Shown piece after piece: positions 42,650 to 51,258 of a DNA stretch of 59,053 bases; positions within the stretch are counted from its first letter, which is position 1, and the number at the start of each line of letters is the position of its first letter. The notes beneath the pieces were generated by a model, which saw only the letters and a program-made list of their open reading frames with translations, was not told where the DNA came from and did not search any database. Both the position numbers and the translations under genes were made by a program. Origin of the DNA: an uncultured Eubacteriales bacterium (GTDB lineage: Bacteria; Bacillota; Clostridia; Lachnospirales; Anaerotignaceae); assembly GCA_900546215.1 (NCBI GenBank), contig URCD01000002.1:1-59053 (forward strand), given 5' to 3'.

Positions 42650-42678
42650 ATTATACTACAGCCGTTTAAAGCTTTCAA
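42650..42678 (-). promoter_or_regulatory. Sigma-A promoter of the ABC operon
   Basis: On the minus strand TTGAAA (42678-42673), 17 bp, TATAAT (42655-42650). The ~70-nt leader contains an imperfect hairpin (CCGCTGGG at 42640-42633 with CCCTGCGG at 42618-42611) of unknown meaning. Confidence 0.75.
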
Positions 42679-42814
42679 TCGCTAAATTAATTATAATGGA
42701 ATAAAATTAAACATAATGAGGACAAAAATTTTGTTATAAATGTATAATTCCAAGAAAAACACAGTAAAAATTGTTAATTTATGATTGGCCAAAAGGGATA
42801 CAGAAGAGAAATTA

Positions 42815-42847
42815 TAAAAAAGGGCGAAAGCAGATAGTGCTTTCGCC
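42815..42847 (-). terminator. Terminator of the cytidylate-kinase-like gene
   Basis: GGCGAAAGCA and TGCTTTCGCC form a perfect 10-bp stem, followed on the minus strand by CTTTTTTAT. Confidence 0.9.
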
Positions 42848-42902
42848 AGAATGCCTGATGAATGAGGAGAGGTGAAAATATTGGGACAAAAATGAATCCG
42901 AA

Positions 42903-43505
42903 TTATTCCATTTTAAATTTTGCCCGAGCTATTTCAGATATGACTTCAGCACATTTTTCATGGGACATTATGGAACTGTCAATCATTAGATTTCTGTATT
43001 TCGGCGAATAAAAGGACTCTCCGGTGTGGAGCCTGTAGAAATCCTGTCTGGCTTTATCAACCTTCTCAACGCAGTCCTCAGCCATTTCCTGTGAAAGCCC
43101 AAGCTCATTTTCACTGTTTATAATACGCTTGTCATAGGGTGCGTATATAAATACGCTAAGCATATCCTTGTGTCCGCATTCATGAAGGATATAGTCGGAG
43201 CATCTGCCGACTATTACACAGTTTCCCGCCGAGGCCAGATCTAAAATAACGCTTTTTTCCATTTCATAGAGTGTATTCTGCATTGACGAGGTCCCTTTTC
43301 CAAGGGGATACATCATTTTTTGGAAAACAGATATTTTCTTATCCTCGAAATTGGAAAGCTCCTCAACGCTGCCCCGGAGCTCCTTTGCGGTAAGCTCAAT
43401 GATGTCGCGGTCATAATATTTAAAGTTCATTTTTTCCGCCGTAAGTTTAGCGATTTTTCTTCCCATGCTGCCAAATTCACGTGTGACAGTTATGACTTTT
43501 CCCAT
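42903..43505 (-). CDS. Cytidylate-kinase-like family protein
   Basis: A 200-residue nucleotide-kinase fold protein of the cytidylate-kinase-like group (PF13189 type). It starts MGKVITVTREFGSMGRKIAK, where TREFGSMGR replaces the classical P-loop, followed by YYDRDIIELTAKE near residue 31 and CVIVGRCSDYILHE near 96. The substrate of this group is not established. Single-gene unit, divergent from the amiE operon; AGGAGGAAT precedes its ATG on the minus strand. Confidence 0.85.
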   Translation of the reverse strand: MGKVITVTREFGSMGRKIAKLTAEKMNFKYYDRDIIELTAKELRGSVEELSNFEDKKISVFQKMMYPLGKGTSSMQNTLYEMEKSVILDLASAGNCVIVGRCSDYILHECGHKDMLSVFIYAPYDKRIINSENELGLSQEMAEDCVEKVDKARQDFYRLHTGESFYSPKYRNLMIDSSIMSHEKCAEVISEIARAKFKME

Positions 43506-43623
43506 ACTATTCCTCCTTAATTAATATGCACAAATTATAAATAATCAATAGCCAATTACGCATAAGCCGAATGTTTTATTAATCATTATTACACTATGTT
43601 TTAAGACCAGTCAAATATTTTAC

Positions 43624-43651
43624 TTGAAAAGTTAAAAATATTGTATATAAT
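43624..43651 (+). promoter_or_regulatory. Possible distal sigma-A promoter of the amiE operon
   Basis: TTGAAA (43624-43629), 16 bp, TATAAT (43646-43651). It would give a ~270-nt leader. The rest of 43652-43760 is AT-rich with a small hairpin, CCACT/AGTGG at 43663-43683, and no gene. Confidence 0.4.
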
Positions 43652-43762
43652 AATAAAGATAATCCACTGTATGTATTTTAGTGGGAGAAATATGTACTCT
43701 TGTCCTGCACGGCGATATAAAAAACAGTTAAAAATTTTCCTCCTAATTAAAAAAATAATCCG

Positions 43763-43792
43763 TTTACTTAGTGCATGGATTGAGAATATTAT
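43763..43792 (+). promoter_or_regulatory. Candidate proximal promoter of the amiE operon
   Basis: TTTACT (43763-43768), 18 bp, TATTAT (43787-43792). Transcription would begin near 43799, at the foot of the first antiterminator hairpin. Confidence 0.4.
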
Positions 43793-43799
43793 AAATGCA

Positions 43800-43844
43800 C
43801 ATTGAAACACAGCGGTATAAATGCTTAAACATGCAAAGGCGCAT
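43800..43844 (+). ncRNA. ANTAR-type dual-hairpin antiterminator in the amiE leader
   Basis: Hairpin P1 (43800-43823) pairs CATTGAAAC with GTATAAATG, with two internal mismatches, and closes on the hexaloop ACAGCG. After a 7-nt linker, hairpin P2 (43831-43844) pairs ATGC with GCAT around the hexaloop AAAGGC. Both loops have A at position 1 and G at position 4, the hallmark of RNAs bound by ANTAR-domain antiterminators (AmiR, NasR, EutV). The 3' half of P2 (43838-43844) is also the 5' base of the terminator at 43838-43880, so the two folds exclude each other. Downstream lies amiE, the gene controlled this way in Pseudomonas aeruginosa. No ANTAR protein is encoded in the window. Confidence 0.75.
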
Positions 43845-43886
43845 TGACCCAAAGTACGTTGGTACTAGGGATAATGTGCCTTTTTT
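43838..43886 (+). terminator. Conditional terminator in the amiE leader
   Basis: GGCGCATTG (43838-43846) pairs with TAATGTGCC (43872-43880), then ACCC with GGGA/T and AGTAC with GTACT around GTTG, followed by TTTTTTGTTT. Without antitermination it would stop transcription about 45 bp before amiE. Confidence 0.88.
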
Positions 43887-43928
43887 GTTTTCCGCGGACA
43901 AAAATTTATGACAACGGAGGTAATATTT

Positions 43929-44954
43929 ATGACACATGGAGACATTTCATCAAGCAGGGACAATGTAGGCGTTGCAGTTGTAAACTGGAAAATGCCGAGA
44001 ATGCATACAAAAGAGGAAATAATTGAAAACTGCCACAAAATCAAGGACTACATAGGCGGATTGAAATCAGGAATACCGGGACTTGACTTGATTATTTTTC
44101 CCGAATACAGCACACATGGTATTATGTATGACTTTGACGAGATGATGGAGCTTGCCGCTTCAATAGACGGAGAGGAGGTAGCAATCTTCAAGCAGGCTTG
44201 TATTGAGAACAAGGTCTGGGGAGTTTTCTCGCTGACAGGCGAGAAGCATGAGGAGCACCCTAAAAAGGTTCCCTATAATACGTTAATCCTCATTAACGAC
44301 AAGGGCGAAATAGTACAGAAATACAGAAAAATGATACCATGGACACCGATTGAGGGCTGGTATCCCGGAGACAGAACATATGTAAGCGAGGGACCCAAGG
44401 GGTTAAAGATAAGCCTGATTATATGCGATGACGGCAACTACCCGGAAATATGGCGTGACTGCGCAATGAGAGGCGCGGAGCTGGTTATCCGATGCCAGGG
44501 CTACATGTACCCGGCAAACCAGCAGGAGGTCAACGTTGTTCCGGTTATGGCATGGTGCAACAACGTATACGCGGCCGTTGCCAACGCGGCAGGCTACGAC
44601 GGAGTTTATTCCTACTTCGGACATTCATCAATCTGCGGCTTTGACGGCAGGGTGCTTGGCATTACCGGAACCGAGGAATACAGCTACCAGTATGCACAGC
44701 TCAGCGTAAGCGCAATCAGGGACGCCAGAGAAAACTGGCAGTCGCAGAACCACCTTTACAAACTGCTCCACAGGGGCTACACAGGAACTATCAATTCCAA
44801 AGAAGAAAGATACGGCGAGCCTGAATGCCAGTTTGAGTTCTACCGCAATTGGGTAAACGACCCGGCGGGCACACAGAAAAGGGTGGAGGAAATGACAAGA
44901 AAGCTTCCCGGAGTAAAATGGGCACCAATTGACAGCATACCCTATGAAGAATAA
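43929..44954 (+). CDS. amiE: Aliphatic amidase
   Basis: Hydrolyses short amides such as acetamide, propionamide or acrylamide to the acid and ammonia. The 341-residue nitrilase-fold protein starts MTHGDISSSRDNVGVAVVNW, closely like Pseudomonas AmiE. The catalytic residues fall at the same numbers as in that enzyme: Glu59 (FPEYS), Lys134 (KYRKM), Cys166 (IICDDGNYPEIWRD), with Glu142 in IEGWYPG. The related formamidase AmiF shares the fold, but the N-terminus and FGHSSICGFDGR segment favour AmiE. ATG 43929 follows GGAGG at 43916-43920. It is the first gene of the amide/urea operon and sits behind an antitermination-type leader. Confidence 0.92.
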   Translation: MTHGDISSSRDNVGVAVVNWKMPRMHTKEEIIENCHKIKDYIGGLKSGIPGLDLIIFPEYSTHGIMYDFDEMMELAASIDGEEVAIFKQACIENKVWGVFSLTGEKHEEHPKKVPYNTLILINDKGEIVQKYRKMIPWTPIEGWYPGDRTYVSEGPKGLKISLIICDDGNYPEIWRDCAMRGAELVIRCQGYMYPANQQEVNVVPVMAWCNNVYAAVANAAGYDGVYSYFGHSSICGFDGRVLGITGTEEYSYQYAQLSVSAIRDARENWQSQNHLYKLLHRGYTGTINSKEERYGEPECQFEFYRNWVNDPAGTQKRVEEMTRKLPGVKWAPIDSIPYEE

Positions 44955-45021
44955 ATTTGACATATTATAAAAGACAGCTTGTCAGCAACATGTGATTACA
45001 TCAGGAATGGGGGACATAATT

Positions 45022-46296
45022 ATGAAAAGAAATTTTTTAGCTAAGACAGCCGCACTTGCCCTTTCAGCCGCAATAGCGCTTTCGGGCTGCGGTTCAAGCT
45101 CATCTTCCGGGGAAGGCACGTCAGGAGGCGGGGAATCATCGGACACAATTAAGGTTGGAATACTTTTTTCGGAAAGCGGCTCTACGGCCCTTGTTGAAAA
45201 AACAATGACAAACGCCTGTATAATGGCCTTTGATGAGATTAACGCCTCAGGCGGTATTAACGGAAAGCAGATTGAATACATACACGAGGATTATGCTTCC
45301 GACCCGGCCACAGCCACAGAAAAAATAAAGAAGCTTATTCAGCAGGATGAGGTTGTAGCGACGGTAGGCTGCTATACATCGGCAAGCCGTCAGGCTACGC
45401 TTCCTACCCTTAAGGAGGAAAACTCACTGCTTGTATACCCTACATACACTGAAGGCGAGGAGGTTCACCCCAACTGCATTTACGTAGGCTGTATGCCTAA
45501 TCAGCAGGCTACGGAGTTCATACCATATCTGCTTGAAAATGTCGGCAAAAAGGTTTTCCTTGTAGGCTCCGACTATGTATTCCCCAAAACCTGTAATAAG
45601 CAGGCAAGGGCGTTAATTGAAATGTACGGCGGAGAGGTTGTAGGAGAGGAATATGTGCCGCTTGGAGGAACCGACTTCTCAACAGTCTGCAACAAGATCA
45701 AGGATTCGGGCGCGGAGCTTGTATACTCTGCCGTTGTAGGAGACTCAAACACAGCCTTCTTTAAAAATTACGCCCAGTACGGACTTGACGCAGCCGAAAC
45801 TCCTATCTGCTCAATTGCCATTGACGAAAGCAACCTTCAGGCAATCGGAGCTGACTATGCTGAGGGACATTACGCTTCAATGCCATATTTCTCAAGCCTT
45901 GGAACGGAGGCCTCAGATGCGTTTGTTGAAAAATACAACAGCTTATACAGTGATGGTACAGTTGTAACTGTACTTACAGAGTCGGCATATTCAAGCTGCT
46001 ATCTGCTCGCCGAGGCGCTTGCAAAGGTGGATGACCCGGCTGATACCGATGCACTTATCGCGGCATTCAGCGGAATTGAGTATGGGGCTCCACAGGGCAA
46101 AATTAAGGTGGACAAGGAAAACCACTGCACATGGCTTTACTCAAGATTTGCCCAGATACACGACGGACAGTTTGACATTATATATTCATCAGACGAGGCC
46201 TTAAGACCCGAGCCTTGGCCCGCAGTGCTGTATCCCGAATACGAGAATACAAACTTTATGCCGGACTGGAGCGACCCGGCCTGCTATCCGCAGTAA
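45022..46296 (+). CDS. urtA: Urea/short-amide ABC transporter binding protein
   Basis: A 424-residue lipoprotein of the UrtA/FmdD/AmiC family. The signal peptide ends in the lipobox ALSGC near residue 21, followed by a Ser/Gly linker. The Leu/Ile/Val-type binding domain begins IKVGILFSESGSTALVEK and includes VGCYTSASRQATLPTLKEEN and YPTYTEGEEVHPNCIY near 130. The family binds urea (UrtA) or short amides (FmdD); AmiC, the amide sensor of Pseudomonas amiE control, is a cytosolic relative. ATG 45022 follows GGGGGA. The C-terminus ends with a Pro/Trp-rich tail as in UrtA. Confidence 0.92.
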   Translation: MKRNFLAKTAALALSAAIALSGCGSSSSSGEGTSGGGESSDTIKVGILFSESGSTALVEKTMTNACIMAFDEINASGGINGKQIEYIHEDYASDPATATEKIKKLIQQDEVVATVGCYTSASRQATLPTLKEENSLLVYPTYTEGEEVHPNCIYVGCMPNQQATEFIPYLLENVGKKVFLVGSDYVFPKTCNKQARALIEMYGGEVVGEEYVPLGGTDFSTVCNKIKDSGAELVYSAVVGDSNTAFFKNYAQYGLDAAETPICSIAIDESNLQAIGADYAEGHYASMPYFSSLGTEASDAFVEKYNSLYSDGTVVTVLTESAYSSCYLLAEALAKVDDPADTDALIAAFSGIEYGAPQGKIKVDKENHCTWLYSRFAQIHDGQFDIIYSSDEALRPEPWPAVLYPEYENTNFMPDWSDPACYPQ

Positions 46297-46318
46297 GCAT
46301 TAAAAGCAGTCAGCCAAT

Positions 46319-46362
46319 AAATCCAGCTGCCATTCAATGATGTTTGGCCGCTGGATTTTAAT
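46319..46362 (+). terminator. Intercistronic hairpin between urtA and urtB
   Basis: AAATCCAGC (46319-46327) pairs with GCTGGATTT (46350-46358), extended inward by GCCA/TGGC, followed by TTTAATT. It probably stabilises the urtA message or partly stops transcription, giving more binding protein than permease. Confidence 0.65.
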
Positions 46363-46383
46363 TATCAGAAAGGAGTGATACGG

Positions 46384-47241
46384 ATGGCAACCTTTATATC
46401 GCAGATAGTAAACGGATTAAACCAGTCTGCTGTTCTGCTTATTGCGGCGTTGGGGCTGTTGATTATATTCGGGCTTATGAACGTCATAAACATGGCCCAC
46501 GGCGAAATGATAATGATAGGAGGCTTCTGCGCCTATATAGCTACGGGTGTATGGCATCTTCCGTTTGCGGTAGCCTTAATATTCGCGTTTGCCGTAACCG
46601 CGCTGTTCGGAGCGCTGACGGAAATATTTATTATTAAAAGGCTTTACGCCAAGCCGACGGAAACAATACTGGCAACCTACGCCTTATCCATAATATTAAC
46701 GGAGGCGGCAAGAATTGTATGGCCGCTTTCACAGAATGTGGCAATGCCTATCCCCGGCGTACTCAAGCTTGGAGGAATTGCAATACCCTATTACAACATT
46801 TTTGTTGTCGCTATAGCGGCAGGGCTCCTTATATTTACAGTTATTTTTTTCAAGCGTACAAAGTTTGGCAAGGAAGTAGGAGCAATAACGCAAAACAGGC
46901 AGATGGCCGAGTGCCTGGGGATTAAGACGTCAAAAATTGATACAATGACCTTTGCCTACGGCGCCGGACTTGCAGGTATTGCCGGCTGCGTGCTTGCCCC
47001 GACAATCGGAGTATCCTATACAATGGGCTCGGTTTATCTGACGGACTCGTTCCTTACGGTAGTACTCGGAGGCGTACAGTCAATGATAGGAGTAGCCGCA
47101 TCGTCAGGCATTATGGGCGAGGGCAGGACGATAATGGCAGGCTTCCTAAACGAGACATGGGCGAAAATTATCATATTCATGTGTGTCATTATACTGCTCA
47201 GGTTCAAGCCCGAGGGCTTGTTCCACAAGGAAAGGAGGTAA
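46384..47241 (+). CDS. urtB: Urea ABC transporter permease UrtB
   Basis: A 285-residue permease of the branched-chain amino acid LivH type, with about eight membrane segments. It contains IFGLMNVINMAHGEMIMIGGF near residue 27, the LivH landmark, and MAECLGIKTSKIDTMTFAYGAGLAGIAGC near 172, the EAA-like loop that contacts the ATPases. It forms the channel with UrtC. ATG 46384 follows AAAGGAG. It lies 4 bp before urtC, whose ribosome-binding site is inside its last codons. Confidence 0.93.
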   Translation: MATFISQIVNGLNQSAVLLIAALGLLIIFGLMNVINMAHGEMIMIGGFCAYIATGVWHLPFAVALIFAFAVTALFGALTEIFIIKRLYAKPTETILATYALSIILTEAARIVWPLSQNVAMPIPGVLKLGGIAIPYYNIFVVAIAAGLLIFTVIFFKRTKFGKEVGAITQNRQMAECLGIKTSKIDTMTFAYGAGLAGIAGCVLAPTIGVSYTMGSVYLTDSFLTVVLGGVQSMIGVAASSGIMGEGRTIMAGFLNETWAKIIIFMCVIILLRFKPEGLFHKERR

Positions 47242-47245
47242 GCCC

Positions 47246-48331
47246 ATGACAGTCGGAAAAGCGTCAAAAATGCCGGTAAACAGATATATAGATATAGCGA
47301 TATTAATTTTTCTAATGGTTTTTCCCCTTTTCACAAAGGAATTCAGGGTTGAGATGATGGGAAGGTACATATGCTACGTCATATTCGCTCTGTCTCTGGA
47401 CCTGCTTTGGGGATATACGGGACTTTTAAGCCTTGGACACGCGGTGCTGTTCGGCCTTGGAGGCTACATGATTGGTCTTTGCTATCAGATACAGAACGGG
47501 GTGCCTTCGTTTATGACAAGGGAGGGTATTACGGAAATTCCATGGTTTTACGCGCCGCTTCACAATCCAATAATAGCGGCGGCAATAGGTATAATAGTGC
47601 CCGCGCTTTTCGCGCTTCTGCTTGGATATTTCATATTTTCCAGCAAAATAAAGGGCGTATTCTTTACAATTATAACTCTGGCGCTGGCCCAGATATTTAA
47701 GGACTTCATAATTAACGTGCAGAAATATACAAACGGATTTAACGGGCTTCAGGGAATTAAAAGGTTTGCCATGAACGGAGGGGAGCCGCTGAACCGTATC
47801 CAATATTACTATGTAGTGCTTGCCATCGCTGTGCTTGTGTTCCTCTTGTGCATATGGCTTACAAACAGCAGAGTCGGCAAAATAGCCACATCAATACGTG
47901 AGAACGAGCAAAGACTTGGATTTTTCGGATATAAGGCATCGCATTTTAAAATACTTATTTTTGTTATTTCAGGAGCTCTGGCGGGACTGGCGGGCGTGCT
48001 TTACGCACCAGCGACAGGAACCATTACAACCGAGGACATAGGCATTGCCGCTTCCACCTCGGCAGTAGTGTGGATAGCGGTCGGAGGAAGAGGAAACCTG
48101 ACGGGAGCCCTCGCCGGGACTCTTTTTATCAACTGGGCCCAGAGCATACTTTCAGAAAGCTTTGCCTCATACTGGCAGCTCATAATCGGCGCTGTGCTTC
48201 TTGTAATTATTTTCTTTATCCCCAACGGAATTATAGGACAAATTATCAGCTCTGCCGGACACAGGGGAAGCGGCAGAAAACCGAAGACCGTGAAAAAAAG
48301 CGCCGAACTGGCCGGCACAAAGGAGGCGTAG
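47246..48331 (+). CDS. urtC: Urea ABC transporter permease UrtC
   Basis: A 361-residue LivM-type permease with about ten membrane segments. Typical segments are YVIFALSLDLLWGYTGLLSLGHAVLFGLGGY near residue 40 and GFFGYKASHFKILIFVISGALAGLAGVLYAP near 225. The C-terminus is a Lys-rich cytosolic tail. ATG 47246 follows AAAGGAGG; a longer open frame from 47183 overlaps urtB and is not used. Separated from urtD by 3 bp. Confidence 0.93.
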   Translation: MTVGKASKMPVNRYIDIAILIFLMVFPLFTKEFRVEMMGRYICYVIFALSLDLLWGYTGLLSLGHAVLFGLGGYMIGLCYQIQNGVPSFMTREGITEIPWFYAPLHNPIIAAAIGIIVPALFALLLGYFIFSSKIKGVFFTIITLALAQIFKDFIINVQKYTNGFNGLQGIKRFAMNGGEPLNRIQYYYVVLAIAVLVFLLCIWLTNSRVGKIATSIRENEQRLGFFGYKASHFKILIFVISGALAGLAGVLYAPATGTITTEDIGIAASTSAVVWIAVGGRGNLTGALAGTLFINWAQSILSESFASYWQLIIGAVLLVIIFFIPNGIIGQIISSAGHRGSGRKPKTVKKSAELAGTKEA

Positions 48332-48334
48332 CGT

Positions 48335-49096
48335 ATGAAGGACAATGTTTTATTAGACATCAGGAATTTAAGCGTGTCGTTTTCCGGTTTTCATGCCGTA
48401 AGCGGCGTTAATATTCAGGTGCATGAGGGTGAGATACATGTAATTATCGGTCCTAACGGAGCCGGCAAAAGCACACTCATGGACTTGATTACAGGAAAAA
48501 CTAAGCCGACCTCAGGAGAGATTTTGTACGAGGGGAAAAATATAGCCGGCAAGGAGCCGGGTGTTATAGCCTCCCAGTACAATATCGGCAGAAAGTTCCA
48601 GGGGCCTAACGTATTCGACAATATGACCGTATACGAAAACATAGAGATAGCCCTTGCAGGATACACGACTGTGGCAAAGGCCTTTGCCTTCCGCAGAACA
48701 GCCGCGGTTAAGGAGAAGATAAAGGAGATATTGGATTTAATACAGCTTTATGACCAAAGGGACAGAATGGCCACGGAGCTTGCCCACGGGCAGAGACAGT
48801 GGCTGGAGATAGGCATGGTAATTGCCCAGTCCCCAAAGCTTATAATACTTGACGAGCCCGCCGCGGGAATGACTGACAAGGAAACCTATAAGACGGGGGA
48901 GCTTGTAAAAAAGCTGGCGGGAGAGCATACGCTTATAGTTATTGAGCACGATATGGAATTTGTGGAGCAGATAGCCGAAACAGTGACTGTGCTTCATCAG
49001 GGAAAAGTTCTGGCCAACGGTACATTCAGCGAGGTAAAGGCAAATCCCGAGGTAGTAAGCGTATATCTTCAGGATGAAAATGGGGAGGGATTTTAA
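48335..49096 (+). CDS. urtD: Urea ABC transporter ATPase UrtD
   Basis: A 253-residue LivG-like ATPase. Walker A GPNGAGKSTLMDLITGK is near residue 44, Q-loop RKFQGPNVFDNMTVYEN near 89, an ABC signature-like segment AHGQRQWLEIGM near 148, Walker B LIILDEPAAGMTDKE near 168 and switch His IVIEHDMEFVEQIA near 201. The HGQRQWLEIG form, without LSGGQ, is typical of UrtD. It overlaps urtE by one base (TAATG). Confidence 0.94.
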   Translation: MKDNVLLDIRNLSVSFSGFHAVSGVNIQVHEGEIHVIIGPNGAGKSTLMDLITGKTKPTSGEILYEGKNIAGKEPGVIASQYNIGRKFQGPNVFDNMTVYENIEIALAGYTTVAKAFAFRRTAAVKEKIKEILDLIQLYDQRDRMATELAHGQRQWLEIGMVIAQSPKLIILDEPAAGMTDKETYKTGELVKKLAGEHTLIVIEHDMEFVEQIAETVTVLHQGKVLANGTFSEVKANPEVVSVYLQDENGEGF

Positions 49097-49791
49097 TGCT
49101 GGAAGTAAGCGGAATTAAAGTAAATTACGGTAAGAGCAAGGTAATAAACGGCCTCAGCATTAATATTGAGGAAGGCGAAAAGCTGGCAATACTCGGACGC
49201 AACGGAGTAGGAAAAACCACTCTTCTAAAAGCCGTTATGGGCGTGCTGCCACTGGAGGACGGACACATTGCGCTTGAGGGAGAGGATATTTCTAAGGAAA
49301 TGCCTCATATGCGCTCCAAGCAGGGAATAGCCTATGTTCCCCAGGGCAGGGAAATTATACCTGACCTGACTGTTGAGGAAAATCTCGACCTGGGAGGCTA
49401 TGCCCATACCAGCGACCTGTCAGGGCAGAAAAATAAGGTGCTGGACTTTTTTCCGGCGCTTAATGTACACCTTAAAAGAAAAGGGGGAGTGCTTTCTGGC
49501 GGACAGCAGCAGCAGCTGGCAATTGCCCGCGCGCTTATGGCAAGCCCTAAAATCCTTCTGCTTGATGAGCCGACGGAGGGCATTCAGCCTAATATTGTTG
49601 CTGAAATAGCCACAATCCTTGAAAGAATACGAAAAGAAATGAACGTAACGCTTGTAATTGTAGAACAGAACCTGAAGTTCGCAAAAAAGATTGCGGACAA
49701 TTATATAATACTGCAAAAGGGCAGGGTAGTATCTGAGGGAGCTATGGAGAGCCTCGGGGACGAAACTATAAACAAATACCTTGCAGTTTAA
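49096..49791 (+). CDS. urtE: Urea ABC transporter ATPase UrtE
   Basis: A 231-residue LivF-like ATPase with Walker A GRNGVGKTTLLKAVMG near residue 35, AYVPQGREIIPDLTVEENL near 82, signature LSGGQQQQLAIARALMA near 136 and Walker B KILLLDEPTEGIQPNIV near 157. The VPQGREIIP and PTEGIQPNI segments are UrtE-like. Pairs with UrtD to drive uptake. It is followed after 22 bp by the response regulator gene. Confidence 0.94.
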   Translation: MLEVSGIKVNYGKSKVINGLSINIEEGEKLAILGRNGVGKTTLLKAVMGVLPLEDGHIALEGEDISKEMPHMRSKQGIAYVPQGREIIPDLTVEENLDLGGYAHTSDLSGQKNKVLDFFPALNVHLKRKGGVLSGGQQQQLAIARALMASPKILLLDEPTEGIQPNIVAEIATILERIRKEMNVTLVIVEQNLKFAKKIADNYIILQKGRVVSEGAMESLGDETINKYLAV

Positions 49792-49813
49792 AACCGGAGG
49801 GGAGGAATGCCGC

Positions 49814-50875
49814 ATGACGGATTTAATGATAGTGGATGATTTCGAGATATTCAGGGAACAGCTGAAAGGGCTGAACTGTCTGAAAAACCGCGCGGACATC
49901 AGCCTTAAGGGAGAGGCCGAAAACGGCGTTGAGGCGCTGAGGCTTTTAAGGGATAATCCTGTGGACATTCTTCTTACCGATATTAACATGCCTGAAATGA
50001 ACGGCCTTGAGCTGCTTAAGCACGCCAAAAGGGAAAGACTGTGCAAATGCGTTATACTGATGAGCAGGTGCGCGAATTTTGAGTATGCCAGAAAGGGCAT
50101 AGTGCTTGGGGCGTTTGACTATATAGTGAAGCCAGTCGGGGAGGAAGCGTTTGAAAAGGTAATAAGCAGGGCAATCGGATATATATGCGAAAGAAATATT
50201 GAGGACTGCTTCCGTCCAGACTGCCAAGCGATTGCTGAAAACATCTTAACCTGCGGAACCAAGCTTGATAATTTAGTTATGAATTTAATAATAAAGTGCC
50301 GCAAAACTGCCGGAGAGGATTTTGTCAGAACCGCGTCAATGCTGTCGGACTCACTGAGACAGATTTATTCGGAGGTAACAGAAAAAAGAAAGAAAATAAT
50401 TATAGTAATCGGAAATATAGACGAGGCCTGCAAGCTTATAGTTCAGGCCAAGGATTGCGCAGAGGCGGCGGAGGCGTTTACAAAATATACAAAGGAAATA
50501 TACGCCGCAGTTAAAAATTATTATCCGCCGAACATGACGGGCCTGTCGGAAACAGCGGTCGACTATATTTTCGACCACCTGTTTGAAAAAATGACGCTTA
50601 CGGACGTCTCGGAGTTCTGTTTTGTCAGCAATACATATTTAAGCCACAGCTTTAAAAGAAATATGGGGAAGTCCTTTGTGGACTATGTGACGCTTCTTAA
50701 AATGCAGGCGGTAAAAAAATTACTCACTGAAACAGAGCTTAACATGGCTGAGATTGCCGAAAGGCTTGGATATGACGACTGCAAATATATGGGCCGGATA
50801 TTTAAAAATATGTTCGGCTGTACGCTGTCGGATTACAGAAGAATGAACTGCAGGTGCTTTAGCGGAGAGCTTTAA
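49814..50875 (+). CDS. Response regulator with AraC-type DNA-binding domain (YesN-like)
   Basis: Residues 1-125 are a receiver domain with the phosphorylation set intact: Asp8/Asp9, acceptor Asp56 in DILLTDINMPEMNG, and Lys106 in FDYIVKPVG. A helical linker covers ~126-255. The C-terminal ~100 residues contain two AraC-type helix-turn-helix units: TDVSEFCFVSNTYLSHSFKRNMG and NMAEIAERLGYDDCKYMGRIFK. No sensor kinase is next to it. It lies between urtE and ureA on the same strand with tight spacing, so it is co-transcribed and may regulate the operon. It has no ANTAR domain and cannot be the protein acting on the leader hairpins. ATG 49814 follows GGAGGGGAGG. Confidence 0.9.
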   Translation: MTDLMIVDDFEIFREQLKGLNCLKNRADISLKGEAENGVEALRLLRDNPVDILLTDINMPEMNGLELLKHAKRERLCKCVILMSRCANFEYARKGIVLGAFDYIVKPVGEEAFEKVISRAIGYICERNIEDCFRPDCQAIAENILTCGTKLDNLVMNLIIKCRKTAGEDFVRTASMLSDSLRQIYSEVTEKRKKIIIVIGNIDEACKLIVQAKDCAEAAEAFTKYTKEIYAAVKNYYPPNMTGLSETAVDYIFDHLFEKMTLTDVSEFCFVSNTYLSHSFKRNMGKSFVDYVTLLKMQAVKKLLTETELNMAEIAERLGYDDCKYMGRIFKNMFGCTLSDYRRMNCRCFSGEL

Positions 50876-50893
50876 AAACACAGGAGGGAATTT

Positions 50894-51253
50894 ATGAGAC
50901 TTACACCTAAGGAACAGGAAAGGCTTATTATTTTCGATGTGGCGGAAATAGCCAGACGAAGGTATTTAAGGGGTCTGAAACTGAATTATGTTGAGGCCAC
51001 GGCAATAATCTGCGACGAAATTTTGGAAAGGGCAAGGGAAGGGAAAATGAGCGTTTCACAGCTTATAGAAATGGGATCGCTTATACTTTCCGAGGAGGAT
51101 GTAATGGAAGGCACTGCAAGCCTTATGCCTGAAATACAGGTAGAGGCGCTTTTTCCCGACGGAACAAAGCTTGTGACAATCCATGAGCCGATAAGGCTTG
51201 AAAAAAACAGTGACACGCTTAAGGAATTGATTTCCTTTCAATATATGAGGTGA
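50894..51253 (+). CDS. ureA: Urease gamma subunit
   Basis: A 119-residue UreA. It begins MRLTPKEQERLIIFDVAEIA, includes RGLKLNYVEATAIICDEILERAREG and DVMEGTASLMPEIQVEALFPDGTKLVTIHEPI, the standard gamma-subunit segments. It is about 19 residues longer at the C-terminus than the usual 100-residue UreA. It forms the urease holoenzyme with UreB and UreC. Its stop codon overlaps the start region of ureB. Confidence 0.95.
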   Translation: MRLTPKEQERLIIFDVAEIARRRYLRGLKLNYVEATAIICDEILERAREGKMSVSQLIEMGSLILSEEDVMEGTASLMPEIQVEALFPDGTKLVTIHEPIRLEKNSDTLKELISFQYMR

Positions 51254-51258
51254 TGCAT

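Noticed and set aside
49814..50875. Response regulator as the ANTAR protein acting on the amiE leader
   Set aside because: The output domain is AraC-type helix-turn-helix; no C-terminal ANTAR three-helix bundle is seen.
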